From Anderseniella sp. (lineage in GTDB: Bacteria; Pseudomonadota; Alphaproteobacteria; Rhizobiales; Aestuariivirgaceae), in assembly GCA_028289645.1 (NCBI GenBank), contig JANQOK010000016.1:372001-436000 (forward strand): DNA of 64,000 nucleotides, given 5' to 3'. The position numbers and the translations under genes were made by a program. The notes under the pieces were generated by a model. That model did not search any database. It had not been told where the DNA came from and saw only the letters and a list, made by a program, of their open reading frames with translations. Each line of letters begins with the position of its first letter. Position 1 is the first letter of the stretch. This document shows positions 1-9,256 of this stretch, one piece after another.

Positions 1-114
1 GTTTTTGACCAGATGCAGGGCGGCACGGCGAGCAGAGCGCGGCCCCAGCCCCGGCAGACGGGCCAACAACTGGATCAGGCGTTCAATTTCAACGCCGACG
101 ACACTCCGCTTCAT
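1..114 (-). CDS. recR: Recombination protein RecR, N-terminal fragment
   Basis: The reverse strand reads 38 codons from an ATG at 112-114 off the left window edge. The peptide begins [20 protein letters not shown] and continues [15 protein letters not shown], the helix-hairpin-helix start of RecR, which loads RecA with RecFO during gap repair. Only the N-terminus is inside the window, so the zinc finger and Toprim domain cannot be checked. It follows ybaB on the same strand with a 73-bp gap, the usual dnaX-ybaB-recR order. An in-frame ATG at 139-141 would add nine residues; the shorter start matches the family better. Confidence 0.9.
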   Translation of the reverse strand, partial: MKRSVVGVEIERLIQLLARLPGLGPRSARRAALHLVKN

Positions 115-187
115 GACCGCACCCGTCCGGCATAACCGCATCTGTCCGCGCAGGTGAAGAAACTGGCGTGCGGGAACGGCACTATCA

Positions 188-514
188 TTACATTCCCGGT
201 ATGTTGAAGCCGGGCGGCAGAGCCATACCGCCGGTCACGTCTTTCATCTGCTCGGCAACCAGCTGATCGACCTTGGCCCTGGCTTCGTTGTAGGCGGCCA
301 TCAGAAGATCCTCGAGGATCTCTTTCTCGTCAGGTTTCATCAGGCTGTCGTCAACCTCGATCGACTGCATCAGGTTCTTGCCGTTCAGGGTCACCTTGAC
401 CAGGCCGGCGCCAGCCTGACCGGTGACGGTCATCTCGTCCAGGCGAGCCTGCATGTCGGCCATCTTGGTTTGCATTTCCTGGACCTGTTTCATCATATTG
501 CCGATATTCTTCAT
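188..514 (-). CDS. ybaB: YbaB/EbfC family nucleoid-associated protein
   Basis: A 108-residue protein of the usual YbaB/EbfC length. Residues 1-30 are a Met- and Gln-rich helix ([18 protein letters not shown]), followed by the family core with [19 protein letters not shown] and [17 protein letters not shown], and a short hydrophobic tail ending GFNIPGM. Family members are dimeric DNA-binding proteins that coat the nucleoid. It lies 57 bp downstream of dnaX and just upstream of recR on the same strand, the conserved arrangement, so cotranscription with dnaX is likely. Confidence 0.95.
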   Translation of the reverse strand: MKNIGNMMKQVQEMQTKMADMQARLDEMTVTGQAGAGLVKVTLNGKNLMQSIEVDDSLMKPDEKEILEDLLMAAYNEARAKVDQLVAEQMKDVTGGMALPPGFNIPGM

Positions 515-571
515 TGGGCCTTCACCTCATACCTGCCGGGTTCATCCTGGGGTTAATTGTATCGATAACTG

Positions 572-2401
572 TCAGTCAGCCGGGTCTTCTGGTGCTTCGC
601 CGTCAAAACCGTGCTGGTCTTCTAATACCGGCGCAGCGGATTCGGCTTTCAGGTCGCGCACTTCCAAGATCTCAGCGCGCGGAAATCCCTTCAGCACCGC
701 CTGCACATCCTCACTCTCACGCGCCCGGCGGAACAGGTCGTCTCGGCGTTCACGCTTTTGATCCGCAATGGTCTGGCCGGGCGCCTGGGATGTGGACACC
801 GAAACAATCCAGCGGCTTCCGGTCCACGCTTCAAGGCGGCGGGACAGCTCATTTGCGATGCCTGCCGGCGCATCAGGCAACAGAGACAATTCAATGCGCC
901 CCGCCCCGATCGATACAGGCAGCACATGGCGCTCCAGTTCGCGCACCAGCTTTACATCGCGTTTGCTTGAAACATAGGCCACCAAGTCCTCGAATGACTT
1001 AAAACCTGTCGGCTGCGGCGGATGGCTGGCGACCCCGGTGTCGTCATCTGACGGCGCCGGCGCCGGTTGCGCCGCAGTCATCACCGGTGCATGGGCAACC
1101 GGAGGTGAACCGGCGGCCGGTGCCGATGCCGGCGGAGCCGCTGCAGGTGCCGGCGTCGCAGTGCCAGCGTCAGGTGACGACGAAGTATCCTGCATCGACC
1201 CGGCGGGCTCGCCTGGATCGCTCTCCCGCACAATGCGGGCCAATTGTTCAGGTGTCGGCATGTCGGACACATGCGCCAGGCGGATCAGCAGCATCTCCGC
1301 TGCCATAAGGGCGTTGCCAGCCCGCGAGACTTCTTCCAGGCCTTTGAGAAGCATCTGCCAACTGCGGGCCAGCACCGGCATGGCGAGCTTGTCGGCAAAC
1401 TCCAGCCCCTTTGTCCGTTCAGCCTGGGAAACGGCGGCATCGTCGGCCGACTTCGGTGCTACTTTCAGCTTGGTGACCCAGTGCACGAAACCGGCAAGAT
1501 CGGCGATGATCACTTCCGGATCCGCGCCCAGGTTGTGCTGCGCCTCAACTTCGTCCAGGGCGGCTGCCGCGTCGCCGCGCATGACGGCTTCAAACAGGTC
1601 GATAATGCGGGCCCGGTCGGACAGGCCGAGCATGGACTGGACATCGTCGGCACGCACCTGATTGGTCCCATAGGCAATCGCCTGGTCAAGCAGGGACAGG
1701 CCGTCGCGGACCGAGCCTTCGGCGGCCCGGGCAATCATGCCCAGTGCGTCGGCCTCGGCCTTGACGCCTTCCAGGTCGCAAATCCGCTGGAAATGCTCGA
1801 CAAGCAGCGCCGCCTCAAGCCGGCGCAGGTCGAAACGCTGACAGCGCGACAGAACCGTTACAGGGACTTTTCGTATCTCGGTCGTGGCAAAAATGAACTT
1901 CACATGCGGTGGTGGCTCTTCGAGTGTCTTCAGCAGCGCGTTGAAGGCCGCCGTGGACAGCATATGCACTTCATCGATGATGTAGACCTTGTACCGTGCC
2001 GACGCCGGCTTGTACTTCACCGCATCATTTATCTCACGCACATTGTCGACGCCGGTATGTGAGGCCGCATCCATCTCGATAACGTCCACATGACGCGATT
2101 CCAGTATGGCGTCGCAGTGCTCGCCTTTCTCGGACAGGTCAACGGACGGGCCGGTGTCCTCGCTACCGCTCTGGAAATTCAGTGCCCGGGCGATGAGGCG
2201 GGCGGTGGTCGTCTTGCCGATTCCGCGAACTCCGGTCAGCATGTAGGCCTGCGCAATGCGACCCGATGCAAACGCGTTGGTGAGCGTGCGCACCATGGCA
2301 TCCTGGCCGATCAGGTCTTCAAAGGTCTGCGGGCGATATTTGCGAGCCAGCACCCGGTACGGTGTATTGGGGGTGGTCGCATTTTCTTCTGTTTCAGACA
2401 T
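572..2401 (-). CDS. dnaX: DNA polymerase III subunit gamma/tau
   Basis: 609 residues, the full tau-type clamp-loader ATPase. Walker A (GVRGIGKTTT) is at residues 57-66, Walker B with the sensor region (VYIIDEVHML) at about 139-148, and the SRC arginine-finger motif (VLSRCQRFDL) at about 185. A long Ala/Pro linker near residues 400-460 precedes a C-terminal tau domain. The zinc-knuckle segment is degenerate: only the last cysteine (GEHC, about residue 96) of the four seen in E. coli is left. I saw no long A-run on the coding strand for a programmed frameshift to gamma. The SRP RNA gene lies 106 bp upstream on the same strand. Confidence 0.97.
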   Translation of the reverse strand: MSETEENATTPNTPYRVLARKYRPQTFEDLIGQDAMVRTLTNAFASGRIAQAYMLTGVRGIGKTTTARLIARALNFQSGSEDTGPSVDLSEKGEHCDAILESRHVDVIEMDAASHTGVDNVREINDAVKYKPASARYKVYIIDEVHMLSTAAFNALLKTLEEPPPHVKFIFATTEIRKVPVTVLSRCQRFDLRRLEAALLVEHFQRICDLEGVKAEADALGMIARAAEGSVRDGLSLLDQAIAYGTNQVRADDVQSMLGLSDRARIIDLFEAVMRGDAAAALDEVEAQHNLGADPEVIIADLAGFVHWVTKLKVAPKSADDAAVSQAERTKGLEFADKLAMPVLARSWQMLLKGLEEVSRAGNALMAAEMLLIRLAHVSDMPTPEQLARIVRESDPGEPAGSMQDTSSSPDAGTATPAPAAAPPASAPAAGSPPVAHAPVMTAAQPAPAPSDDDTGVASHPPQPTGFKSFEDLVAYVSSKRDVKLVRELERHVLPVSIGAGRIELSLLPDAPAGIANELSRRLEAWTGSRWIVSVSTSQAPGQTIADQKRERRDDLFRRARESEDVQAVLKGFPRAEILEVRDLKAESAAPVLEDQHGFDGEAPEDPAD

Positions 2402-2507
2402 GGCCCCGCGCGGATCAACTTCAGATGCAAACTACATGCAGCCAGATGGTCCGTATCGGCCTTTTTCTTGAAACTTGCCGGTTTGCCAGCTTTGAGCCGC
2501 TTATCAA

Positions 2508-2607
2508 GTGGGAGGCTGGACGGGCAACCCGAACCAAACTCACTAGGGCTGCTTCCTTCCGGACCTGACCCGGTTGGCGAGCGATGCGTCTGCTGCCAAC
2601 CTCCCAC
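2508..2607 (-). ncRNA. ffs: 4.5S signal recognition particle RNA (small bacterial type)
   Basis: The reverse strand carries the universally conserved SRP domain IV core, GGTCAGGTCCGGAAGGAAGC (plus-strand coordinates about 2550-2569), which holds the GGAA tetraloop and the Ffh-binding internal loops. The ends are complementary: positions 2508-2519 pair with 2596-2607 with one G-U pair, closing a hairpin of about 100 nt, the length of a small bacterial SRP RNA. The gene sits immediately upstream of dnaX, its usual place in many alphaproteobacteria. Both ends are inferred from the terminal helix. Confidence 0.93.
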
Positions 2608-2611
2608 CCCC

Positions 2612-2640
2612 TATATCGGACGGATTGCGGCGCGATGCAA
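2612..2640 (-). promoter_or_regulatory. Sigma-70 type promoter of ffs
   Basis: On the reverse strand TTGCAT (2635-2640) and GATATA (2612-2617) are separated by exactly 17 bp and lie just upstream of the inferred first base of the SRP RNA at about 2607. The spacing and distance fit a housekeeping promoter for a highly expressed RNA. It was found by reading, not by a matrix scan. Confidence 0.6.
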
Positions 2641-2775
2641 GAGGCCAGGCCCGATGAAGCAATCCGAAGTCATGCGGCAAAAGCCTTGCCAGTGATCCAG
2701 GTGCATGGCACACCCGGCACTGTTACAGCAAAATCGTTCCAGTCAGTTCCCAACACAATCAACGAAGGCTCGCTT

Positions 2776-3702
2776 ATGGTCAGGACCCAACCGGCATTCA
2801 TGGATGGTAAGCTGGACCGTCTCTCCGGTCATCGCAGCGAACCGGGCTGGTACTCGAAAAGGCTCAATGCGCCGGACACCAGGATCGCTGTGTTCACCGC
2901 CGACAAGCTGATGGTGCATGCCGGCCCCGCCGGCAGCGGCGGCATGCAATGGCATTCAAGCCAGGACCTGCCCGCCCTGGCGGAGGGTACTGAACCGGTT
3001 TTCCTGGGTATCGACGCCGAAGGCGTCAACCATTTCGCTGTCCAGGCCGCCGACAGCGAGCTTGAACCTGCAAACGGCGTGATCGCCCTCGACCTCAGGT
3101 CGATTGCGCTGCAGGGGCTGGTAAGTGACGGGAACCTTGGTCTGGCAGCACAGGCGCGCACCCTGCTGCAGTGGCATCTGCGGCATCGGTTCTGCTCAAA
3201 TTGCGGTGCACCGACGCGTCCCGACGACGCCGGATACAAGCGGGTGTGCGATGCATGTTCGGCGGAGCATTTCCCGCGTACCGATCCGGTGGCAATAATC
3301 GCCATTACCCGCGGCGAATCCATGCTGCTGGGCCGCTCGGCCCGGTTCGCCAGCGGCATGTACTCAACGCTGGCGGGGTTTGTGGAACCAGGCGAGACGG
3401 CAGAGGACGCGGCGCGCCGGGAGGTGTTCGAGGAATCCGGCATCCGGGTCGGCGAGGTACGATACGTGATGAGCCAGCCATGGCCGTTTCCGGCCAACCT
3501 GATGCTGGGCATGGCCGGCGAGGCGATCAGCGAGGACATAACCATCGATCCGGACGAGCTCGAAGATGCGCGTTGGTTCAGTTTCGACGAAATCCGCGCC
3601 ATGGGCAATGGCGGCCATCCGGACGGGTTTCAGCTGCCACCGGACATTTCAATCGCCCATCACCTGATAAGGCTGATACTGGACAACCAGCCGCAGCGTT
3701 AG
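2776..3702 (+). CDS. nudC: NAD(+) diphosphatase / NADH pyrophosphatase (Nudix)
   Basis: 308 residues from the ATG at 2776; the frame is open further upstream but that part would overlap ffs and its promoter. A zinc ribbon (FCSNCG ... CDAC) lies at about residues 138-160. The Nudix box (GFVEPGETAEDAARREVFEE) starts at about residue 200 and the NudC signature SQPWPFP lies at about residue 232, separating NADH pyrophosphatases from other Nudix enzymes. The enzyme cleaves NAD(H), and in several bacteria removes NAD caps from RNA. It converges on pheA with a 16-bp gap. Confidence 0.93.
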   Translation: MVRTQPAFMDGKLDRLSGHRSEPGWYSKRLNAPDTRIAVFTADKLMVHAGPAGSGGMQWHSSQDLPALAEGTEPVFLGIDAEGVNHFAVQAADSELEPANGVIALDLRSIALQGLVSDGNLGLAAQARTLLQWHLRHRFCSNCGAPTRPDDAGYKRVCDACSAEHFPRTDPVAIIAITRGESMLLGRSARFASGMYSTLAGFVEPGETAEDAARREVFEESGIRVGEVRYVMSQPWPFPANLMLGMAGEAISEDITIDPDELEDARWFSFDEIRAMGNGGHPDGFQLPPDISIAHHLIRLILDNQPQR

Positions 3703-3718
3703 GCCGTTCGAGATATCA

Positions 3719-4597
3719 TCATGCAGTGGTGTCCATCTCCTGGCGCCGTTTGGCCAGTTCCAGGCGGTGTGGCGAACTCTTGTAAACGCCCAGGACACGC
3801 AAGGTCTTGGTGAAGAAATCCAGTTCCTCAAGCGCCAGACGAACCGGCCTGTCCTGCGGATGTCCTTCGATGTCGGCATAAAACTGCGCCACGTTGAACG
3901 ACCCGTCCACATAGGACTCGAGCTTGATCATGTTGACACCGTTGGTGGCAAACCCGCCCATGGCCTTGTACAGGGCTGCCGGCACGTTGCGCACCGTAAA
4001 GATGAAGGAGGTGATGACCGGCCCCTCTTCAGGTGTCGCGTCATCAGGCTCCGCCGACAATACGACAAACCTGGTGGTATTGTGATCTTCATCCTCAATG
4101 TCGGGGCGCATGACCTCGAGGCCGTAAATCTCAGCAGCCTTCTTTGTCGCAATCACGGCGGTTGAGCGGTCACCAGAGCGGGCCAGAGCGGCAGCGGCAC
4201 CGGCGGTGTCGACAGCGGCTACCGCCTCCAGCCCCATCTCAGCCGTCAGCCGCCGGCACTGGCCCAATGCATGGGTATGAGACGTGACCCGCTTCAGGTC
4301 TTCAGGCTTTGTGCCCGGCAACACCAGCAACTGATGCCGCACACGCAGGAAATGTTCTCCGGTGATGTACAGCTCGGAGGCCGGCATGAGATGGTGAATG
4401 TCGGCCACCCGGCCGGCAACCGTGTTGTCGATCGGTATCATCGCAAGATCCGCCTGGCCGGCTGCGACAGCGGCAAATGCATCTTCAAACGTGCGGCAGG
4501 CAAACGGTTCGTGGTCCGGGTAGGCATCTGTGCATGCCTGGTGTGAGTTTGCTCCCGGTTCGCCCTGATAGGCAATCTTGTGGCTGTTGGCCGCCAT
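3719..4597 (-). CDS. pheA: Prephenate dehydratase with ACT domain
   Basis: 292 residues from the ATG at 4597, which has GAAGAAGG upstream; the frame stays open 168 bp further but that would run into the divergent cytochrome gene. The dehydratase domain (residues 5-182) shows GEPGANS at 12-18 and the catalytic TTRF at 174-177. The ACT domain (about 195-275) binds phenylalanine in relatives. Its usual ESRP motif reads ESYV and the GAL motif reads AAL, which I recall as typical of alphaproteobacterial PheA. There is no chorismate mutase domain, so mutase activity must come from elsewhere. It makes phenylpyruvate for phenylalanine synthesis. Confidence 0.94.
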   Translation of the reverse strand: MAANSHKIAYQGEPGANSHQACTDAYPDHEPFACRTFEDAFAAVAAGQADLAMIPIDNTVAGRVADIHHLMPASELYITGEHFLRVRHQLLVLPGTKPEDLKRVTSHTHALGQCRRLTAEMGLEAVAAVDTAGAAAALARSGDRSTAVIATKKAAEIYGLEVMRPDIEDEDHNTTRFVVLSAEPDDATPEEGPVITSFIFTVRNVPAALYKAMGGFATNGVNMIKLESYVDGSFNVAQFYADIEGHPQDRPVRLALEELDFFTKTLRVLGVYKSSPHRLELAKRRQEMDTTA

Positions 4598-4782
4598 GTT
4601 CAAAACCTTCTTCGTCAATCTGTTGTGATGTGCTGCCGGACTACAGCGCGGCATATGGACACTTTGCGCCTTATAAGTGTTGCGCGCGCGTATAGAAACA
4701 ACTAGTTTCCGCGCCCAGTTGGAAGGGGTAAGGTCATCGGGTGGCTGCATCCGCTGGCACAGCATATGGTTTGAGGGCTAAC

Positions 4783-5427
4783 ATGTTCGGAATGGACACA
4801 ATGACTATCAACAAGATCGCCGGCGCCGGTTTGGGCGCGGTGTTGCTTGTGATGGGACTGAATATCGTGGCAGACGGCGTCTATCATGCCAAAACGCCGG
4901 AGAAAACAGCGATAGCAATTGAGCTTCCGGAAGCCGACGGTGCCGGTGCGGCCGCTGAAGCCGAAGCGCCAAAGGTGTCCCTTGCCAGCCTGCTGGCGTC
5001 TGCGGATGCTGCAAAGGGCGAGAGCGCGTTTAGGGCATGCAAGGCCTGCCATACCGTTGAGGACGGCGGTCAGAACAAGGTCGGCCCCAACCTGTACAAC
5101 ATTGTCAATCATGCAATCGGCACCCGTGACGGGTTTTCGTATTCAAGTGCGCTGACGGAAAAGACGTCCGAGACCTGGACGTTTGAGAACCTGGATGCAT
5201 TCATCAAGAAGCCGAAAGACTGGGCACCCGGCACCAAGATGAGCTACGGCGGCATGAAGGGCGACGAAAAGCGCGCCGACCTTCTGGCCTATTTACGTAC
5301 ATTGTCCGCAACTCCTGCTGACCTGCCCGTCGATGAGTCAGCTTCATCGGAACAGCCCGCGGCAGAAGAAGCCTCGGCAGAACAACCGGCAGCAGCGGAG
5401 CCTTCGGCAGAACAGCCAAAGGAATAG
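4783..5427 (+). CDS. Membrane-anchored class I cytochrome c (CycM/c552-like)
   Basis: 214 residues from the ATG at 4783, preceded by GAGGG at a spacing of about seven. An uncleaved N-terminal hydrophobic segment (about residues 10-28) anchors the protein, followed by an Ala/Glu-rich linker. The heme site CKACH is at residues 86-90 and the likely Met axial ligand is in TKMSYGG (Met about 153), so the heme domain is in the periplasm. Family members carry electrons between the bc1 complex and terminal oxidases. The C-terminus after about residue 195 is a low-complexity tail with three copies of a (S/A)(S/A)EQPA-like unit. The gene is divergent from pheA and ends before a strong terminator. Confidence 0.9.
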   Translation: MFGMDTMTINKIAGAGLGAVLLVMGLNIVADGVYHAKTPEKTAIAIELPEADGAGAAAEAEAPKVSLASLLASADAAKGESAFRACKACHTVEDGGQNKVGPNLYNIVNHAIGTRDGFSYSSALTEKTSETWTFENLDAFIKKPKDWAPGTKMSYGGMKGDEKRADLLAYLRTLSATPADLPVDESASSEQPAAEEASAEQPAAAEPSAEQPKE

Positions 5428-5476
5428 ATCAGTTCACGCAAGGCATTTGCGTTCACGAGATGATTACGAAGAATTC

Positions 5477-5508
5477 ACACCGGCAGCCCGCTGCCGGTGT
5501 TTTATTTT
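5477..5508 (+). terminator. Rho-independent terminator after the cytochrome c gene
   Basis: A perfect 10-bp stem (5477-5486 with 5491-5500, ACACCGGCAG and its complement) closes a CCCG loop and is followed by TTTATTTT. It lies 50 bp after the cytochrome stop codon and separates it from the downstream ABC transporter operon. Confidence 0.92.
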
Positions 5509-5585
5509 GTGCGATGAGCCCATAGAATTCACATTTATGACGTAACGCAATTGATGATGCATGCTGACTCAAACAGGAGCCGACC

Positions 5586-7442
5586 TTGATAGACCGCAGA
5601 ACCCTACTTCAGCTTACCGCCGCGGCAGGCGCTGCAGGCCTGCCGTTTTCCGTGCAAACTGCCGCCCGTGCACAGGCCGATGAATGGCGACACGGACTGT
5701 CATTGTTCGGTGATCTCAAATACCCCGCCGGCTTTGAAAAATTCGACTATGTGAACGTGGATGCGCCGAAAGGCGGGCGGGCAAGACTGTTCTCCGTCGG
5801 CACCTTTGACAGCCTCAACCCGTTCACCTTCAAGGGCAATGCAACCGGCCTGGTCGGACTGACAATCGACAACCTGATGACAACATCGCTGGATGAAGCC
5901 GGTTCGGAATACGGGCTGATCGCCGAATCGGTGAAAATGCCAGAGGATTTTTCTTCCGTGACCTTCAGACTGCGCCCGGAAGCCAGGTTCCATGACGGCT
6001 CGCCGGTGACACCGGAAGATGTGATCTGGTCGATGATCGAGCTGAAGAAATCCCATCCCCGGTATAATTTTTACTACAAGAACGTGGTGTCCGGCGAAAA
6101 GACCGGAGACCTGGAAGTGATGTTCAAGTTTTCCGAAACCGGAAATCGCGAACTGCCGCAAATTGTCGGCCAGCTACCGGTGCTGTCAAAGGCCTGGTGG
6201 ACCGGCAAGAACGACAAGGGCGAAACCCGGAGCCTGAACGAAACGACCCTGGAGGCGCCGCTGGGCAATGGTGCCTACAAGGTGGCGAGCGTGAAGTCAG
6301 GCCGCTCGATAACCTTGAAGAGGGCCGACGATTACTGGGGCAAGGACCTGCCGGTTAACCGTGGCCAGAACAACTTTGACGAGATATTCACCATCTACTA
6401 CCGCGACAGCACAGTGGCGCTGGAAGCGTTCAAGGGCGATGAGTACGATTTTCGTGTGGAAAACTCATCGAAAGACTGGGCAACGGCCTATGACTTTCCT
6501 GCCGTGAAGCGCGGTGAAGTGATCACAGAAGAGATCACGCTGAAAAATTCACAGGGCATGCAGAGTTTTGCAATAAACACCAGGCGCGAGAAGTTTGCGG
6601 ACGCCCGTGTGCGCAAGGCGCTCAACCTGGCATTTGACTTTGAATGGGCAAACGAGAACCTGTTCTTTGGCCAGTATGTGCGTACCAGCAGCTTCTTCTC
6701 CAATTCCGAGTTGGCGGCCACCGGCAAGCCAAGCGCTGCCGAACTGGCCATACTTGAGCCGCTGAAAGACAAGCTGCCGCCGGAAGTGTTCACAACCGAG
6801 TTCACCAATCCGGTCTACGGCTCGCAGAAAAACAAACGCAAGAACCTCAGGTCCGCCGCAAAACTCCTGCAGGAAGCCGGCTGGAAGGTCGATGCCAAGC
6901 GGGTGCTGCGCGATGCCAAGGGTGAGGCGTTCTCGATCGAGTTTCTGCTCGTATCGCCGCTGTTTGAGCGTATCGTGCTGCCTTATGTGCAACAGTTGAA
7001 GCTGCTGGGCATCCAGACCCGGGTGCGCACCGTCGATGACAGCCAGTACACGCGCCGCGTGCAGACGTTTGACTTCGACATCATCGTTGGCAGTTGGGGG
7101 CAATCCCTGTCGCCCGGCAATGAACAGCGGGATTTCTGGGGGTCTGCGTCCGCCGACCGCAATGGCAGCCGCAATCTGGTCGGGATCAAGGATGAGGCGA
7201 TCGACCAGCTGATTGACAAGGTGATTTTCGCCAAGGACCGGGAAGAACTTGTGGCCGCCACCAAGGCGCTCGACCGGGCGCTGCTGTGGAACCATTTTGT
7301 CGTGCCCATGTGGCATATTCCTTACCAGCGCGTTGCCTACTGGAACCGCTTCGGCAAACCCGACGTGCAACCGGACCATTCCCTCGGCTTCCCCACCATC
7401 TGGTGGTTTGACGAGGCAAAAGCAGCGAAGGTGAAATCCTGA
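5586..7442 (+). CDS. Peptide/opine ABC transporter substrate-binding protein, YejA-like, copy 1
   Basis: 618 residues from a TTG at 5586 with CAGGAG seven bases upstream. The N-terminus has a twin-arginine type signal (DRRTLLQL, residues 3-10, then an Ala-rich stretch to about residue 31), so export may be by Tat. The rest is an SBP family 5 protein: RHGLSLFGDLKYP-like opening, DDYWGKDLPVN and an AFDFEWAN segment shared with the YejA group. It delivers oligopeptides or similar solutes to the permeases encoded just downstream. Its stop codon overlaps the ATG of the next gene (TGATG), and that gene encodes a paralog. Confidence 0.9.
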   Translation: MIDRRTLLQLTAAAGAAGLPFSVQTAARAQADEWRHGLSLFGDLKYPAGFEKFDYVNVDAPKGGRARLFSVGTFDSLNPFTFKGNATGLVGLTIDNLMTTSLDEAGSEYGLIAESVKMPEDFSSVTFRLRPEARFHDGSPVTPEDVIWSMIELKKSHPRYNFYYKNVVSGEKTGDLEVMFKFSETGNRELPQIVGQLPVLSKAWWTGKNDKGETRSLNETTLEAPLGNGAYKVASVKSGRSITLKRADDYWGKDLPVNRGQNNFDEIFTIYYRDSTVALEAFKGDEYDFRVENSSKDWATAYDFPAVKRGEVITEEITLKNSQGMQSFAINTRREKFADARVRKALNLAFDFEWANENLFFGQYVRTSSFFSNSELAATGKPSAAELAILEPLKDKLPPEVFTTEFTNPVYGSQKNKRKNLRSAAKLLQEAGWKVDAKRVLRDAKGEAFSIEFLLVSPLFERIVLPYVQQLKLLGIQTRVRTVDDSQYTRRVQTFDFDIIVGSWGQSLSPGNEQRDFWGSASADRNGSRNLVGIKDEAIDQLIDKVIFAKDREELVAATKALDRALLWNHFVVPMWHIPYQRVAYWNRFGKPDVQPDHSLGFPTIWWFDEAKAAKVKS

Positions 7443-9256
7443 TGCGGGTCCTGTTTGCCGGCGCAGTGGGCGCCTTGCTGATCGCTGCTCCGGCGCTGGC
7501 GGAACCCCGCCACGGCCTGTCTGCCTTCGGAGAACTGGCCCTGCCTGAAGATTTTGACCGGCTTCCCTATGTGAACCCGGATGCGCCAAAGGGCGGCCGC
7601 ATCACCACGCTGGGAACGGCGGGCCGGATCACCTTCGACAGTCTGAACGGTTTCATCCTGAAAGGCGTCGCAGCCCAGGAACTGACCCTGCTGTTCGACA
7701 CACTGATGGTGCGCAATCAGAACGAACCGGACGCGGTCTATTCATTGGTGGCGAAAACCGCGGATGTTGCAGCAGACCGGATGAGCGTCACGTTCGTTCT
7801 CGACGAGGCGGCGCGGTTTTCCGACGGATCGAAACTCACTGCAGAAGACGTGTGCGCCACATTTGGCCTCCTGAAGGAAAAGGGCCATCCGAGCTACCAG
7901 ATTTCGCTCGGCGACGTGGAAAGCTGCACGGTGGATGGCGAGTACCAGGCGACCTACAAGTTCAAGGGCTCCAATGTCCGCGACCTGCCGGCGACCGTCA
8001 CCCTTCTGCCGATTTTCTCCAAGGCGTTTTACGAAGCCAACGAGTTCGACAAGACCACGCTGGCACCGCCGCTCGGCTCCGGGCCTTACAAGGTCAAGCA
8101 GCTCAAACAGGGCCAGTTCATCACCTATGAGCGGCGCGACGACTACTGGGCCAAGGACAAGCCGGTTAACCGCGGGCGCTACAATTTCGATGAGATCAAG
8201 CTGCTGTACTTCCGTGACCGCACCGCCGAGCTGGAGGCCATCAAAGCCGGCAACCTGGATTTGCGCGAAGAGTTCACCTCCAAGAGCTGGGCAACCGAGT
8301 ATGATATCCCGGCGGTGAAGGAAGGCCGGCTGATCAAGGAAACACTGCCGGATGAACGTGCGTCGGGCGCGCAGGGCTTTTTCCTCAACATGCGGCGCGA
8401 CAAGTTCGCCGATATCCGGGTGCGCAAAGCGCTCGACATGGCGTTTGATTTTGAGTGGACCAACAAGAACCTGTTTTTCGGCGCCTATCAGCGCACTGGT
8501 TCGTTTTTTGAGAATTCGGTGCTGCGGGCATCGGGTGACCCGACGCCTGAAGAGCGCGCCCTGCTGGAGCCTCTCAAGGACAAATTGCCGGCATCGGCAT
8601 TTGAAGCCGCTTATGAACCACCGGTCAGCAACGGGTCCGGACAGGACCGCAAGCTGTTGCGGGCTGCCGCCAACCTGCTGAATGAAGCCGGGTGGGAAAT
8701 CAAGGACGGCACGCGGGTCAATGCCAATGGCGAACCGCTGCGGGTCGAGTTCCTGATCTTTGCGCCGACCTTCGAGCGTGTCATCGGTCCTTACGTGCGC
8801 AATCTCAAACTGCTGGGCATTGATGCATCCATCCGCCAGGTGGAAGCCGCGCAGTATCAGGAAAGACTGAAGAATTTTGACTTCGATGTTGCCGTACAGC
8901 GGTTTTCGATGTCCGAGACACCGGGTGTCGAGCTGAAGGCGTTTTTTGGTTCGGCCAATGCCCAGACACCTGGAAGTTTCAATCTGGCCGGAATCAAGAG
9001 CAAGGCAGTGGACACGCTGGTCGACACAATCATGCAGGCTGAAGACCGCAAGGCGCTGACCGTTGCCGCGAAGGCGCTGGACCGGGTGTTGCGGGCCGAG
9101 CAGTTCTGGGTGCCGCAATGGTACAAGGGTGCCCATACCCTGGCCTACTGGGATATCTTCGGAAAACCCGAAACCAAGCCGCGCTTTGCCAGGGCGGTGT
9201 TCGACACATGGTGGATTGATGCTGCCAAGGCAGCTAGTGTGAAACGCGGTCCATAG
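7442..9256 (+). CDS. yejA: Peptide/opine ABC transporter substrate-binding protein, YejA-like, copy 2
   Basis: 604 residues. A classical Sec signal peptide (VLFAGAVGALLIAAPALA, cleavage near residue 20) precedes an SBP family 5 domain. It aligns along its whole length with the preceding gene: PYVNPDAPKGGR, DDYWAKDKPVNRGRYNFDEI and MAFDFEWTNKNLFFG have close counterparts there. The two differ most in the signal peptide and in surface segments, suggesting different ligands served by one permease pair. It is translationally coupled to copy 1 through a 1-bp overlap and lies 54 bp before yejB. Confidence 0.92.
   Translation: MRVLFAGAVGALLIAAPALAEPRHGLSAFGELALPEDFDRLPYVNPDAPKGGRITTLGTAGRITFDSLNGFILKGVAAQELTLLFDTLMVRNQNEPDAVYSLVAKTADVAADRMSVTFVLDEAARFSDGSKLTAEDVCATFGLLKEKGHPSYQISLGDVESCTVDGEYQATYKFKGSNVRDLPATVTLLPIFSKAFYEANEFDKTTLAPPLGSGPYKVKQLKQGQFITYERRDDYWAKDKPVNRGRYNFDEIKLLYFRDRTAELEAIKAGNLDLREEFTSKSWATEYDIPAVKEGRLIKETLPDERASGAQGFFLNMRRDKFADIRVRKALDMAFDFEWTNKNLFFGAYQRTGSFFENSVLRASGDPTPEERALLEPLKDKLPASAFEAAYEPPVSNGSGQDRKLLRAAANLLNEAGWEIKDGTRVNANGEPLRVEFLIFAPTFERVIGPYVRNLKLLGIDASIRQVEAAQYQERLKNFDFDVAVQRFSMSETPGVELKAFFGSANAQTPGSFNLAGIKSKAVDTLVDTIMQAEDRKALTVAAKALDRVLRAEQFWVPQWYKGAHTLAYWDIFGKPETKPRFARAVFDTWWIDAAKAASVKRGP

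Noticed and set aside
188..2401. Programmed frameshift in dnaX to make gamma
   Set aside because: I found no A-run or slippery heptamer with a following hairpin on the coding strand.
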